A DNA stretch of 64,000 nt from DASVBE01 sp963770375 (GTDB lineage: Bacteria; Actinomycetota; Actinomycetes; Streptosporangiales; Streptosporangiaceae): assembly GCA_963770375.1 (NCBI GenBank), contig CAVYPM010000003.1, forward strand, positions 12,181 to 76,180, read 5' to 3'. Below, piece by piece: positions 41,989-50,821 of the stretch. The position numbers and the translations under genes were made by a program. The notes below the pieces were generated by a model. It ran no database searches and was not told the DNA's origin. It saw only the letters and a list, made by a program, of their open reading frames with translations. Position 1 is the stretch's first letter; every line of letters starts with the position of its first letter.

Positions 41989-43345
41989 CCTCGCCTTCGG
42001 GCCGGCCGCGGGCCAGACTGTGACCATGAGGACACGGCCGGCCGCGGCCGGCCTTCGCCGCGCTGGTCAGCCAGCCAGGCCTGGCGCACCGCTGCCTGCC
42101 GCTGAGCCAGGCGGCGACGGTGCCGGTGGCTCGGCCCGGGTGGCCGCTGCGCAGTCCCGTGCCGTGCAGCGGATCCGCCGCCAGCGCCTGCAGATGAGGC
42201 CGCTGGCGTGGGCCTTCATCGCCGCGGTGGTGATCTCGGCCGAGCAGGGCCGGCCCGCGCCGGGCCTGGCCGGGACGCGGCTGGGGATCACCGCCGCCCT
42301 CGCGGTCTGCGTCCTCGCCGCGATGGCCGGGCTGAGCCCCCGCTGGGCCGAGCGCGGCGATGCTGCCCAGGCGCTGGTGATCGGCCTGCTGGGCGGCGGC
42401 GGGGTGGCGCTGGCCGCGCTGCAGCCGCACGGCGCGACCGGGCTGGCCGCGGCGCTGGCCGTGTGGATCGCCGCGGTCCGGCTGCCATTCTGGGCGGCGG
42501 CCGCCGTCACCGGGGCTGTCACGGCCGCCCTCGCCACAGCGGTCGCCCTGACCCAGCATCCGGCGGTCCAGCCGGCCATCGCCGTCACGCTGTTCTGCCT
42601 GCTGCTGGCGGTGACCGGGCTGTTCATCAGGCGCAGCCGGGAAAGCCAGCACCAGACCGAGCTGCTGATGGCACAGCTGCAGGACGCCAGGGACGCCGAG
42701 GCTGCCGCGGCGGCGCTGGCCGAACGCGGCCGGATCGCCGGCGAGCTGCATGACGTGCTCGCGCATGCGCTGTCGGGACTGGCCATCCAGCTGCAGGGCG
42801 CGCGCAAGCTCGCCGACGCGGAGGGCGCCAGCGCCGGGCTGCGCGCCGCGCTCTGCCGGTCGGCCGACCTGGCCAGGGAAGGGCTCACCGAGGCGCGGCA
42901 GGCCGTCGGCGCGCTGCGCGGCGGGCGGCTTCCCTGTGTCGCGCAGCTGCCCGAGCTCGTCGACGGCTTCCGCCGCGACACCGGCACCGACGTCCGCCTG
43001 ATCATCGAGGGAGACCCCAGGCCGCTGCCGGCCGATGCGGACCTGGCGCTCTACCGGGGCGCCCAGGAGGCCCTGACCAATATCGCCCGCTACGCCCAGG
43101 GGGCGGCCGCTGCGATCACCGTGCGCTACCAGCCCGGCCGCACCGTCCTCACCGTGGCGAACGGCGCGTGCCCGAGCCCCTCGCCCGGTGCGGCGGCCGA
43201 CCGGGCGGGTGAGGGGCTGCTAGCGGGCGCCGGCGGCGGGCATGGCCTGGAAGCGATGCACGCCCGCGCCCAGCGGGCCGGCGGCACCGCCCGCAGCGGA
43301 CCGCACGACGGCGGCTGGCTGGTCGAGCTGGAGGTGCCGGCATGA
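41981..43345 (+). CDS. NarL-type sensor histidine kinase (HisKA_3)
   Basis: 454 aa. An Ala/Pro/Arg-rich N-terminal tail (about 60 aa) is followed by about 5 membrane helices (70-215), a short coiled coil (RESQHQTELLMAQLQDARDA), the HisKA_3 site ERGRIAGELHDVLAH with His257, and a HATPase domain (EALTNIARYAQG, then GGGHGLEAMHARAQRAGG). The N-box has Arg-Tyr rather than the usual His, but is otherwise normal. ATG 41981 overlaps the previous gene; ATG 42026 is an alternative. It pairs with the overlapping regulator (ATGA at 43342). Confidence 0.9.
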   Translation: MRNLAFGPAAGQTVTMRTRPAAAGLRRAGQPARPGAPLPAAEPGGDGAGGSARVAAAQSRAVQRIRRQRLQMRPLAWAFIAAVVISAEQGRPAPGLAGTRLGITAALAVCVLAAMAGLSPRWAERGDAAQALVIGLLGGGGVALAALQPHGATGLAAALAVWIAAVRLPFWAAAAVTGAVTAALATAVALTQHPAVQPAIAVTLFCLLLAVTGLFIRRSRESQHQTELLMAQLQDARDAEAAAAALAERGRIAGELHDVLAHALSGLAIQLQGARKLADAEGASAGLRAALCRSADLAREGLTEARQAVGALRGGRLPCVAQLPELVDGFRRDTGTDVRLIIEGDPRPLPADADLALYRGAQEALTNIARYAQGAAAAITVRYQPGRTVLTVANGACPSPSPGAAADRAGEGLLAGAGGGHGLEAMHARAQRAGGTARSGPHDGGWLVELEVPA

Positions 43346-44028
43346 CCATGAGCGGCGGGCGGCCGCCCATCCGTGTCCTGATCGCCGACGACCAGCGGGT
43401 GGTGCGCGACGGCCTGGCCATGCTGGTCGGGCTCATCGACGGGGTGGAGATCACCGGCGCGGCGTGTGACGGGGAGGAAGCGGTCCGGCTGGCGATGGCG
43501 CACCGGCCCGACGTCATCCTGATGGACCTGCGCATGCCGGGCACCGACGGGATCGCCGCCACCGCGCAGCTCCGCGAGCGCCTCCCCACCGCCCGGGTGC
43601 TCGTGCTGACCACCTACGCCGACGACGGCAGCATCCTCCCGGCTCTGCGCGCGGGCGCCCAGGGCTACCTCACCAAGGACGCCAGCGCCGAGCAGATCGA
43701 AGCAGCGATCCGCGCCGTCCACGCCGGGCAAACGCACCTCGACCCGCTGGTGCAGGAGCGCCTGGTGGCCGCCGTCGCAACCCAGCAGCCGGGCCCGCCA
43801 TCGCCCGGGTCCGGCCCGTTGCCGGACGGGCTGACCGCGCGCGAAGCCGAGGTGCTCACCCTGCTCGCCGCCGGGCTGTCCAACGCCGAGATCGCCCGCC
43901 AGCTCTTCGTCAGCAACGCCACGGTGAAGACCCACATCAACCGGATCTTCGCCAAGACCGGCGCACGGGACCGTGCCCAGGCCGTCCGTTATGCCTACCA
44001 GGCCGGGCTGGCAAGCCCCTCGGCCTGA
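43342..44028 (+). CDS. NarL/LuxR-type response regulator
   Basis: 228 aa. Receiver domain with RVLIADDQRVVRDGLAMLVG, phospho-acceptor Asp62 in VILMDLRMPGTDG and Lys in GYLTKDAS; C-terminal LuxR HTH LTAREAEVLTLLAAGLSNAE then FVSNATVKTHINRIFAKTGA. It is the cognate partner of the kinase just upstream, with overlapping stop/start. Target genes are not evident; the operon's own membrane protein is one option. Confidence 0.93.
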   Translation: MTMSGGRPPIRVLIADDQRVVRDGLAMLVGLIDGVEITGAACDGEEAVRLAMAHRPDVILMDLRMPGTDGIAATAQLRERLPTARVLVLTTYADDGSILPALRAGAQGYLTKDASAEQIEAAIRAVHAGQTHLDPLVQERLVAAVATQQPGPPSPGSGPLPDGLTAREAEVLTLLAAGLSNAEIARQLFVSNATVKTHINRIFAKTGARDRAQAVRYAYQAGLASPSA

Positions 44029-44216
44029 GCTCTCCGCGCTCGCCCGGTGCGGCTGCCACTCCCATCGCCCCTGGTGCCAGTACCCTCGCCGCCCCGGCCC
44101 GGGGTGTGGCTGGATGGGCACAGAGGCCGAATCAGGCACACGGCAGCAGCCGTGCAGGGGGAAGGGTCATCCGCTGCCATTCCGCAGCGGTGCCCTCAAT
44201 TCGATCGGGAGTAGTC

Positions 44217-45254
44217 ATGTCCAGACGTGTACTCGCGGTGGCCGGCCTGGCCACCGCCATGGCCGTGGCGCTGGGGGCGCCGGCCGCCAGCGCGAGCTCA
44301 GGACCGCCTCCGCCCATCTCGACCAACGGTCACAAAGTCCAGCTCGTCGCTTCCGGGCTGCATACGCCGACGTCGTTCGCCTTCGGCCACGGCCTGGTGT
44401 TCGTCGGCGACGGCGGCTCCGAGAAAGGACCGCCGAACGGCGGGGTCTACGTGCTCAGGCACGGCCACGCGGTCAAGATCGCCAGCCCGCTCAAGTTCGT
44501 GGCCGGCCTGGCCTGGCACCGGGGCAAGCTGTACATCAGCGGCGGCGTGCTCGCGCACGGCCGACCGAGCTGGCGGCTGATCTCCTGGAGCGGGTGGAAC
44601 GGCAGGACGTTCACGGTCCGCAAGACGCTGTTCGTCGCCGGGCCGAAGTTCGACGGCTGGAACGGCATCGGCTTCGGCGCCAACGGCCGCCTCTACGCCG
44701 GCGTGGACGTCGGCCTCACCGACGGGAACGACCACGGCCCGGCCACGACGTCGCCGCACGTCTACCAGATCCTGACGTTCCGGCCCAACGGCACGGACAT
44801 GCAGGTGTTCGCGAAGGGCATCCGGCAGCCGTGGCAGATGGCCTTCCCGGCAGGTTCGAACGCGCCGTTCGTCACTGACCTTGGCCAGGACGCCGGTGCC
44901 ACGAACCCGCCGGACTTCATCCTGCACGTGCACGCCGGCGACGACTACGGCTTCCCGGGGTGCAACCACACGGTGCCGGCGAACTGCCAGGGCTTCGCGG
45001 AGCCGTTCCGCAGCTTCCGCCCGCACACCGACCTGATGGGCATCGCGGTGCGACGGGGAACGCTCTACCTGACCTCGTTCCTGGGCCGGGGCGGCAAGGG
45101 ACCCGGCGGCGCGGTGTTCACCCTCGGGCCGAACAGCCACGTGCTCAAGCCGCTGCTGAAGAGGTTCGTCGCCCCCACCGTCGGCCTCGGCCTGCACAAC
45201 GGGTACGTCTACGTGGGCGAACTGACGGGGCAGGTGTTCCGGGTCAGGATCTGA
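44217..45254 (+). CDS. Secreted sorbosone dehydrogenase/glucose dehydrogenase-like beta-propeller protein
   Basis: 345 aa. Sec signal peptide MSRRVLAVAGLATAMAVALG, then AAPAASAS with cleavage after ASA. The mature part has the PQQ-dependent glucose/sorbosone dehydrogenase-like six-bladed propeller features: GLHTPTSFAFGHG, GIRQPWQMAFPAGSNAPFVT, HVHAGDDYGFPGCN, GGAVFTLGP. Two Cys in GCNHTVPANC could form a disulfide outside the cell. Whether PQQ binds is not certain. ATG 44217 follows CGGGAG. A strong terminator follows at 45277-45311. Confidence 0.82.
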   Translation: MSRRVLAVAGLATAMAVALGAPAASASSGPPPPISTNGHKVQLVASGLHTPTSFAFGHGLVFVGDGGSEKGPPNGGVYVLRHGHAVKIASPLKFVAGLAWHRGKLYISGGVLAHGRPSWRLISWSGWNGRTFTVRKTLFVAGPKFDGWNGIGFGANGRLYAGVDVGLTDGNDHGPATTSPHVYQILTFRPNGTDMQVFAKGIRQPWQMAFPAGSNAPFVTDLGQDAGATNPPDFILHVHAGDDYGFPGCNHTVPANCQGFAEPFRSFRPHTDLMGIAVRRGTLYLTSFLGRGGKGPGGAVFTLGPNSHVLKPLLKRFVAPTVGLGLHNGYVYVGELTGQVFRVRI

Positions 45255-45276
45255 CGTAAGACAGGCCTCAGCGATG

Positions 45277-45311
45277 CCGTGGTCCTCCGGACGCCGTCCG
45301 GAGGACCACGG
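45277..45311 (+). terminator. Intrinsic terminator hairpin
   Basis: Perfect 16-bp stem (45277-45292 with 45296-45311) with the 3-nt loop GCC, 22 bases after the stop at 45254. It separates this gene from the SMP-30-like gene starting at 45351. Confidence 0.75.
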
Positions 45312-45350
45312 CTCCTGTGCGCCCGGTGCGCCCTGGATAATGAAGGCCCT

Positions 45351-46256
45351 ATGAGTGAGCCGATCAGGTCCCGGTTCGAGGTACTCGACGAGCGTTTCGC
45401 CTTCTTCCACGGCGACGCCTGGCTGGAGCGGCTGCATACCGGCTGCCGGTGGACGGAAGGCCCGGCCTGGTTCCCGGCCGGCCGCTACCTGGTCTTCAGC
45501 GATATCCCCAACGACCGGATCCTGCGCTGGGACGAGACCACCGGGGCGGTAGGCGTCTTCCGCCAGCCCAGCGGGTACGCGAACGGGCACACGGTGGACC
45601 GCCGCGGCCGCCTGGTCAGCTGCGAGCACGGCAGCCGCACCGTCACCAGGACCGAGCCGGACGGGTCGGTCACCGTGCTGGCCGATGCCTATCAGGGGAA
45701 GCGGCTCAACAGCCCCAACGACGTCGTGGAGCATTCGGATGGATCGTTGTGGTTCACCGACCCGGCGTACGGCATCGACAGCGACTATGAGGGCTACCGC
45801 GCCGACAGCGAGATCGGCGGCTGCCACGTCTACCGGATCGACCCGGACGGCCGTCAGCTCACCCGGGTGGCCGCCGACTTCGACCGCCCCAACGGGCTGG
45901 CGTTCTCCGCGGACGAGCAGCGGCTCTACATCACCGACAGCGCCCGCCGTCAGCTGCGGGTCTTCACGGTGAACAGTGACCTCACCCTGGCCGGCGGTGA
46001 CGTGCTGGCCACCTGTACCGCGGGCACGTTCGACGGCGTGCGGATCGACCACGGCGGCCGGATCTGGGCCGCGGCCGGTGACGGCCTGCACTGCTTCGAC
46101 CCGGACGGCACACTGATCGGCAAGCTGCTGGTCCCCGAGACGGTCGCCAACTTCACCTTCGGCGGCCCGCGGCGCAACCGCCTGTTCATCTGCGCCACCA
46201 GCTCGCTCTACTCGATCATGGTCAACGTCACCGCGGCGGTCCCGGCGCGCTCCTAG
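45351..46256 (+). CDS. SMP-30/gluconolactonase family protein
   Basis: 301 aa. The propeller motifs CRWTEGPAWFPAGRYLVFSD (with the metal-binding Glu), GYANGHTVDRRGRLVSCEHG, LNSPNDVVEHSDGSLWFTDP (metal-binding Asn), and DRPNGLAFSADEQRLYITDS (metal-binding Asn/Asp) are those of gluconolactonases that use a divalent metal to open sugar lactones. No signal peptide is seen, so it is cytoplasmic. ATG 45351 has GAAGG ahead. The tail converges on the M13 peptidase gene with a 19-bp gap. Next to the glucose dehydrogenase-like protein it could form an oxidation/lactone hydrolysis pair, but a terminator stands between them. Confidence 0.88.
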   Translation: MSEPIRSRFEVLDERFAFFHGDAWLERLHTGCRWTEGPAWFPAGRYLVFSDIPNDRILRWDETTGAVGVFRQPSGYANGHTVDRRGRLVSCEHGSRTVTRTEPDGSVTVLADAYQGKRLNSPNDVVEHSDGSLWFTDPAYGIDSDYEGYRADSEIGGCHVYRIDPDGRQLTRVAADFDRPNGLAFSADEQRLYITDSARRQLRVFTVNSDLTLAGGDVLATCTAGTFDGVRIDHGGRIWAAAGDGLHCFDPDGTLIGKLLVPETVANFTFGGPRRNRLFICATSSLYSIMVNVTAAVPARS

Positions 46257-46275
46257 GCCGCTGCCGGTGCCCTGG

Positions 46276-48225
46276 CTACCAGATACTCACCCGGGCGGCA
46301 GGCTCGAGCCACAGCTCGTCCGTGGCACCGACGTCGAACGCGGTGTAGAACTCGTCGAGGTTCCGCACGATCTGGTTGCAGCGGAACTCGCCGGGGGAAT
46401 GCGGGTCAGCGGCTAGCAGCCGGATGGCTTCCTCGTCCCGGGCCTTTGACTGCCAGATACGGGCCCACGACAGGAAGAAGCGCTGCGCGCCCGTCAGGCC
46501 GTCGATGACCGGTGCCTCTTCGCCGCGCAGCGACACCAGGTAGGCCTTCCAGGCGATGCCGAGGCCCCCGAGGTCCCCGATGTTCTCCCCGATCGTCAGT
46601 GCTCCGTTGACGTGCTGGTCCGGAATCTGCTTCGGCGCCAGTCCGTTGTACTGCTCGATCAGCGACCGGGTCCGGGTGTCGAACGCCTGCCGGTCCGCTG
46701 CGCTCCACCAGTCGGTGAGCCTGCCGTCACCGTCAAACTTGGAGCCCTGGTCGTCGAAGCCGTGGCCGACCTCGTGACCGATGACCGCGCCGATCGCCCC
46801 GTAGTTGGCCGCCTCGTCGCGGTCCGGGTCGAAGAACGGGTCCTGCAGGATCGCAGCCGGGAACACGATCTCGTTCATGCCCGCGTTGTAGTAGGCGTTG
46901 ACGGTCTGGGGGGTCATGAACCACTCGTCGCGGTCAACCGGTGTGCCGATCTTGTTCAGCTGGCGGTGGAACTCGAAGGCACGAGCGGCCCGCACGTTGG
47001 CCATGAGATCCGCCGGGTCGATCATCAGGCTGGAGTAGTCCCGCCATCTCACCGGATAGCCGATCTTCGGCGTGAACTTCCCCAGCTTGTCCAGGGCCCT
47101 GCGGCGGGTGTCTGGCCCCATCCACTCGAGCTTCTCGATGCTCTGGCGGTAGGCCTCGATGAGGTTGGCCACCAGGACGTCCATCCGCTCCCGGGCCCCG
47201 GGCGGGAAGTGCCGCGCCACGTAGGCCCGGCCGGCCGCTTCCCCCATCGCCCGCTCGACCAGCGAGACACCCCGCTTCCAGCGCTCACGCAGCTGAGGGG
47301 TGCCGCTCAGGGTGCGGCCGTAGAAGTCGAAATCTTCCTGGACGAACGCCTCAGACAGGTATCCGGCGGCGGTGTGGATCACCCGCCAGCACAGCCAGTC
47401 CCGCCACGCCGGAAGGTGCTCGTCAGTGAGCAGTGAGACCAGCCCGGTGCTGAAGCTCGGCTGACGGAGCACGACCTCGTCGAAGGCGCCCATGGGCGGG
47501 GCCAGGGCCGCTAGCCACCCGCGCAGATCTGGTCCCTCAGCCAGCACACCGGCCCAGGTACGCAGGTTGTACGTCTTCTCGCGGTCGCGGTTCGCGACCC
47601 TGTCCCAGTGGTGCTTCGCCACCGCCGTCTCCAGCGCCAGCACCCGTCCGGCTGCCCGCTCGGCGTCCGGCAGCCCGGCTAGCTCGAACATGCGCTGCAC
47701 ATGACCGGGGAACGCCTCACGAACGCCAGCGAAGCGCTCCTCCCGGTAGTAGCTCTCGTCCGGCAGCGAGATAGCGCCCTGTTCGAACGACACCAGGTAA
47801 CGCTCTGGGTTGCCCGGGTCGGTGCCAACGAAAAGCCGGAACGGGCCCCCGATTCCCAGTCGCTCCAGCCGCCCGAGCGTCTCCAGCAGCTCCGGAACGG
47901 AGCTGACGGCCCGGGCCTCCGCGAGCGTCTCGCTGATGGGCTCGGGGCCGAGCTGCTCGGCCCGGTCCGCGTCCATGAAACTGGCGTACAGGTCGCCGAG
48001 CTTCCGCTCCTCGCTGCCTTCCGGCGCCGAAGCGGCCTCTTCCACGATCTCGCGCACCGCGTTCTCAGCCTCTTCGGCCAGAATCCGGAACGCGCCGTCG
48101 CGCGCCCGGTCGGCGGGGATCTCGGTCCGCTCCAGCCACCGTCCGTTGACGTGCCGGAACAGGTCATCTTGCGGGCGGATGCCGGGATCGAGCTCGTCGA
48201 TGGGGATACCGGAAGGGAGCGTCAT
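46276..48225 (-). CDS. M13 family metallopeptidase (neprilysin/PepO-like)
   Basis: 649 aa, full length. Zinc motif HEVGH at 484-488, third ligand Glu547 with Asp551 in GENIGDLGG, substrate-binding NAYYNAGMNEIVFPAAILQD and the terminal VSIW (usually CxVW in the family). No signal peptide or membrane anchor, unlike mammalian neprilysin, so it is a cytoplasmic oligopeptidase like bacterial PepO. ATG 48225 with the conserved IPIDELDPGIRPQDDLFRHV next to the start. It stands alone between convergent and same-strand neighbours. Confidence 0.93.
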   Translation of the reverse strand: MTLPSGIPIDELDPGIRPQDDLFRHVNGRWLERTEIPADRARDGAFRILAEEAENAVREIVEEAASAPEGSEERKLGDLYASFMDADRAEQLGPEPISETLAEARAVSSVPELLETLGRLERLGIGGPFRLFVGTDPGNPERYLVSFEQGAISLPDESYYREERFAGVREAFPGHVQRMFELAGLPDAERAAGRVLALETAVAKHHWDRVANRDREKTYNLRTWAGVLAEGPDLRGWLAALAPPMGAFDEVVLRQPSFSTGLVSLLTDEHLPAWRDWLCWRVIHTAAGYLSEAFVQEDFDFYGRTLSGTPQLRERWKRGVSLVERAMGEAAGRAYVARHFPPGARERMDVLVANLIEAYRQSIEKLEWMGPDTRRRALDKLGKFTPKIGYPVRWRDYSSLMIDPADLMANVRAARAFEFHRQLNKIGTPVDRDEWFMTPQTVNAYYNAGMNEIVFPAAILQDPFFDPDRDEAANYGAIGAVIGHEVGHGFDDQGSKFDGDGRLTDWWSAADRQAFDTRTRSLIEQYNGLAPKQIPDQHVNGALTIGENIGDLGGLGIAWKAYLVSLRGEEAPVIDGLTGAQRFFLSWARIWQSKARDEEAIRLLAADPHSPGEFRCNQIVRNLDEFYTAFDVGATDELWLEPAARVSIW

Positions 48226-48282
48226 GCGCTCTAGCGTAAGGACCAGCCGCGCGTGATCACCCGGCCCCCCGCGGAGCCTGCG

Positions 48283-49056
48283 CTAAGGCGCCCAGAAGCC
48301 GTCCGGCAGCGCCTCGACGTAGGACGCGGCCTCATCGAGGCGGCCCGCGATGGGCAGCAGCGCGATCGCGGCCCGGTCGCCGGCGTCAGCCATGCTGCGG
48401 ATGGCGCCTGCCTGCCGGCGGGCACGCTCGACGATTGCCGCGCCGAAGGCCCGGCGGTCACCGTCGTAGCGGTAGGTATCGAGCAGCAGATGAAGGCGGC
48501 GGGACCGTTCCCTGGCGTCGTCCAAGCTGGACTGCTCGCCGGCCTCCGGGGCGGTCAGCGGCACCCAGAGAAGTGCCGAGTACCCGAGATCGTCCTCTCG
48601 TGGCGACGGGCTCGCGATGTCCCAGTCGAAGAAGCCGACCAGCCGGTCGCCGTCCATCACCGCGTTGTACGGCGCCGCGTCCTGGTGGCCGACGATCCAC
48701 CCGGGCCGCATCCTGCGATCTATGAACCACCGCTCGCCCTCGGGCGGCGTGAAGTCAGCTGTCGCGTCATGGACACGCCGTATCCACTGGCCGACCTGCA
48801 CCAGAGTCGAGTCCGCGTACACCCAGCCGGGCCAGGGATCACGGTCGCCGATCATTTCGCCGGGCAGGTAGGTGAGCATCTGGCGCCCCTGCTCATCGAA
48901 GCCCAGTACCCGGGGAACGCCGTCAACGCCGGCCTGCTCCAGGTGCCGCAGCAGGGCGTGTACCGTCGGCGTCCAGGGCGAGGTTGGCTTGTGGACGACG
49001 CCACCGATCAGCACGGCGCCGTCCATGTTGCCACCCGGCAGGGTCTCCTCGCTCAT
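48283..49056 (-). CDS. Aminoglycoside phosphotransferase (APH)-fold kinase
   Basis: 257 aa. The catalytic loop GHQDAAPYNAVM (HxDxxxxN) and the metal site VGFFDWDIASP (DxD) of the APH/choline-kinase superfamily are clear. The N-lobe is short, with VHKPTSPWTPTVHALLRHLE in place of a glycine-rich loop, and the final ADGFWAP-like tail is shared with similar actinomycete phosphotransferases. Substrate unknown; antibiotic resistance cannot be claimed. ATG 49056; a longer in-frame extension overlaps smpB on the other strand and is a shadow. Confidence 0.85.
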   Translation of the reverse strand: MSEETLPGGNMDGAVLIGGVVHKPTSPWTPTVHALLRHLEQAGVDGVPRVLGFDEQGRQMLTYLPGEMIGDRDPWPGWVYADSTLVQVGQWIRRVHDATADFTPPEGERWFIDRRMRPGWIVGHQDAAPYNAVMDGDRLVGFFDWDIASPSPREDDLGYSALLWVPLTAPEAGEQSSLDDARERSRRLHLLLDTYRYDGDRRAFGAAIVERARRQAGAIRSMADAGDRAAIALLPIAGRLDEAASYVEALPDGFWAP

Positions 49057-49125
49057 TGCTGTTGCATACCAGTCCCCCCGCAGCAGCGACAGCGAATTTG
49101 GTGCCGGGGGCGGCAACCGGACTTG

Positions 49126-49638
49126 GTGGAGGTCACCGCGACCAGGGAAACAGGCCGCAGGCTCATCGCCTCGAACAGGCGGGCCCGGCACGATTACACG
49201 ATCCTGCGGACGTACGAGGCCGGGATAGTCCTGATCGGCAATGAGGTGAAGTCCCTGCGCGCCGGCCACGCGTCGCTGGCCGGCGCGTTCGTCCAGGAGG
49301 ACGACGGCGAGCTGATGCTGCACGGCCTGCACATCGCCGAGCACGGATACGGCCGCCGCGGCACCGGCTCCCAGCCCCGGCGGACCCGCAAGCTGCTCCT
49401 GCACCGCGGCGAGATCGACAAGATCACCGGGCGGCTGGGCGACGCCGGCGTCGCGCTCGTGCCGCTGTCGCTGTACTTCCAGGACGGCTGGGCGAAGGTG
49501 GAGATTGCCCTGGCGCGCGGCCGGCGGTCCTTCGACAAGCGGCAGGCAATCGCCGAGCGGGACGCCGACCGGGAGATTGCCCGCGAGCTCAGCGACCGGC
49601 TGCGGGGCCGGCGACGACGGCCCCGCGGGCCGAAGTGA
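49126..49638 (+). CDS. smpB: SmpB, tmRNA-binding protein (divergent copy)
   Basis: 170 aa from GTG 49126. SmpB brings tmRNA to stalled ribosomes for trans-translation. Family blocks: IASNRRARHDYTILRTYEAG, GNEVKSLRAGHASLAGAFV, HGLHIAEH, PRRTRKLLLHRGEIDKI, VPLSLYFQDGWAKVEIALAR and the tail RSFDKRQAIAERDADREIA. The actinomycete housekeeping SmpB has TWTNHSARRKRKLLLHR at the fourth block; here the NH is replaced (GTGSQPRRTRKLL), and the region before it is shortened. smpB usually sits near prfB/ftsEX in actinomycetes; none is here and no tmRNA gene was seen in the window. A TTG one codon earlier is an alternative start. Confidence 0.88.
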   Translation: MEVTATRETGRRLIASNRRARHDYTILRTYEAGIVLIGNEVKSLRAGHASLAGAFVQEDDGELMLHGLHIAEHGYGRRGTGSQPRRTRKLLLHRGEIDKITGRLGDAGVALVPLSLYFQDGWAKVEIALARGRRSFDKRQAIAERDADREIARELSDRLRGRRRRPRGPK

Positions 49639-49655
49639 GAGGCGCGCCCGCGCGG

Positions 49656-49678
49656 CCGGTCCGGCCCTAAAGGACCGG
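49656..49678. terminator. Possible short terminator between convergent smpB and SDR genes
   Basis: CCGGTCC (49656-49662) pairs with GGACCGG (49672-49678) around a 9-base loop. It begins 17 bases after the smpB stop and overlaps the last codons of the convergent SDR gene (stop at 49667). The stem is short, so confidence is low. Confidence 0.35.
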
Positions 49679-50446
49679 GCTGGACCCGCCGTCGAGGTTG
49701 ATCGCCGAGCCCGTCACGTACGAGGCCCGGTCCGACAGGAGGTACGCGGCCAGATCGGCGAACTCCTCCGCCCGGCCGACCCGGCCCAGCGGGATGTCGC
49801 CGCCCTGGGCCAGCTTCCGGTAGAGCTCGTCCTCGGACTGGCCCGCCGCCGCTGCGCGCCGCCGCCACTGGCCGCTCTCGACCAGGCCGATGAGAATGGC
49901 GTTGACCCGGATGCCCTGCCCGCCGAGGTCCCTGGACGCCGCCTTGGTCAGGGCCAGCCCGGCCGCGCGGGAGGCGGCGGTCGGCAGCGACCCGGCGCCC
50001 GGCGCCTTGCTCCCGATGTTGAGCACGTTGACGATGGCCCCGCCGCCGGCCGCGGCCAGGTGCGGCACGGCCAGGCGGGTGCACCGGGCCGCCGCCAGGA
50101 CCTTGAGGCTGAGGTCCTCGGTCCACTCCTCGTCAGAGACCTGCTCGACCCGCCCGGCGGCGCTCTTGCCCGCGTTGTTGACCAGGCCGTCGACCCGGCC
50201 CCACCGGCCGGCGGCCGCCTCGACGAACCGCTCGACACCGGGCGGGTCAGTGACGTCGGCCTGCACGGCGACCACCTCGCCCCCGGCCTGCCGCAGGCGC
50301 TGCTCCGTGGCGGCCAGCCGGCCCGGATCGCGCCCGCAGACCGCCACCCGGGCCCCCTCCTCAACGAGCCGGCCCGCGAGCGCGGCTCCCAGCCCGTCGG
50401 TCCCGCCGGTGATGAGGATGACCTTGCCGCCGAGGTGAAGATCCAT
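49667..50446 (-). CDS. SDR family protein lacking the Tyr/Lys catalytic pair
   Basis: 259 aa. LITGGTDGLGAALAGRLVEE (TGxxxGxG at 13-20), CGRDPGRL, NNAG and the C-terminal SYVTGSAINLDGGSS are those of a classical SDR. The catalytic block, normally S...YxxxK, reads NIGSKAPGAGSLPTAASRAA: Ser is kept but Tyr is Thr/Pro and Lys is Arg. The protein can bind NAD(P) but ordinary SDR chemistry is doubtful. Similar active-site-altered SDRs exist in actinomycetes; roles unknown. ATG 50446 directly precedes the Rossmann strand. Confidence 0.85.
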   Translation of the reverse strand: MDLHLGGKVILITGGTDGLGAALAGRLVEEGARVAVCGRDPGRLAATEQRLRQAGGEVVAVQADVTDPPGVERFVEAAAGRWGRVDGLVNNAGKSAAGRVEQVSDEEWTEDLSLKVLAAARCTRLAVPHLAAAGGGAIVNVLNIGSKAPGAGSLPTAASRAAGLALTKAASRDLGGQGIRVNAILIGLVESGQWRRRAAAAGQSEDELYRKLAQGGDIPLGRVGRAEEFADLAAYLLSDRASYVTGSAINLDGGSSPVL

Positions 50447-50569
50447 AGGGCAATTCTGATACCCCGGCCTGGCCAGTTGCAGCCGCACGAACTGGCCAGG
50501 CCGCCCAGATCCAGCCGATGTGCGCGTGAGCCTGCCCGGGGCGGGCAGCGTGCCTGCCGTCGGGTTTGT

Positions 50570-50821
50570 CTAGCTGTCGAAGGGCTGGACGTGGTAGCGC
50601 CCCGGGTCCAGGTTCTGGCAGCAGGACAGGCACCAGGGGCGGCGCACCGTCTGGCTGCTGTTGCGGCTGACCCAGAACCCGGCCGGGTTGTGCCGGCAGT
50701 GGATGCACAGCTGGATGGTGCGCGGCAGCCGGCGCGGCGCGGTCATGGTGCGCCGCCGACGGTTCGCGATGGCGGCGCCGGGCCGACGGGCCAGGATCTG
50801 GCGGAGGAGGGTGAGGTTCAT
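50570..50821 (-). CDS. Small Cys-rich zinc-ribbon-like protein
   Basis: 83 aa. The core LCIHCRHNPAGFWVSRNSSQ then TVRRPWCLSCC has two CxxC pairs about 22 residues apart, a zinc-ribbon arrangement. The N-terminus is basic (ARRPGAAIANRRRR). ATG 50821 overlaps the stop of the USP gene (ATGA), so it is coupled; an internal ATG at about residue 26 (TAPRRLPRT) gives the shorter form common in homologues. Probably a nucleic-acid- or protein-binding small protein; no function known to me. Confidence 0.7.
   Translation of the reverse strand: MNLTLLRQILARRPGAAIANRRRRTMTAPRRLPRTIQLCIHCRHNPAGFWVSRNSSQTVRRPWCLSCCQNLDPGRYHVQPFDS

Noticed and set aside
44298..46091. A 597-codon minus-strand frame across two beta-propeller genes
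   Set aside because: Spans the terminator and both plus-strand genes; composition is that of a shadow frame.
48283..49056. Aminoglycoside resistance gene
   Set aside because: The fold is shared by many small-molecule kinases; nothing ties it to antibiotics.
48253..49125. Upstream extension of smpB to 461 aa
   Set aside because: The extension is opposite the phosphotransferase gene, and SmpB proteins are about 155-170 aa.
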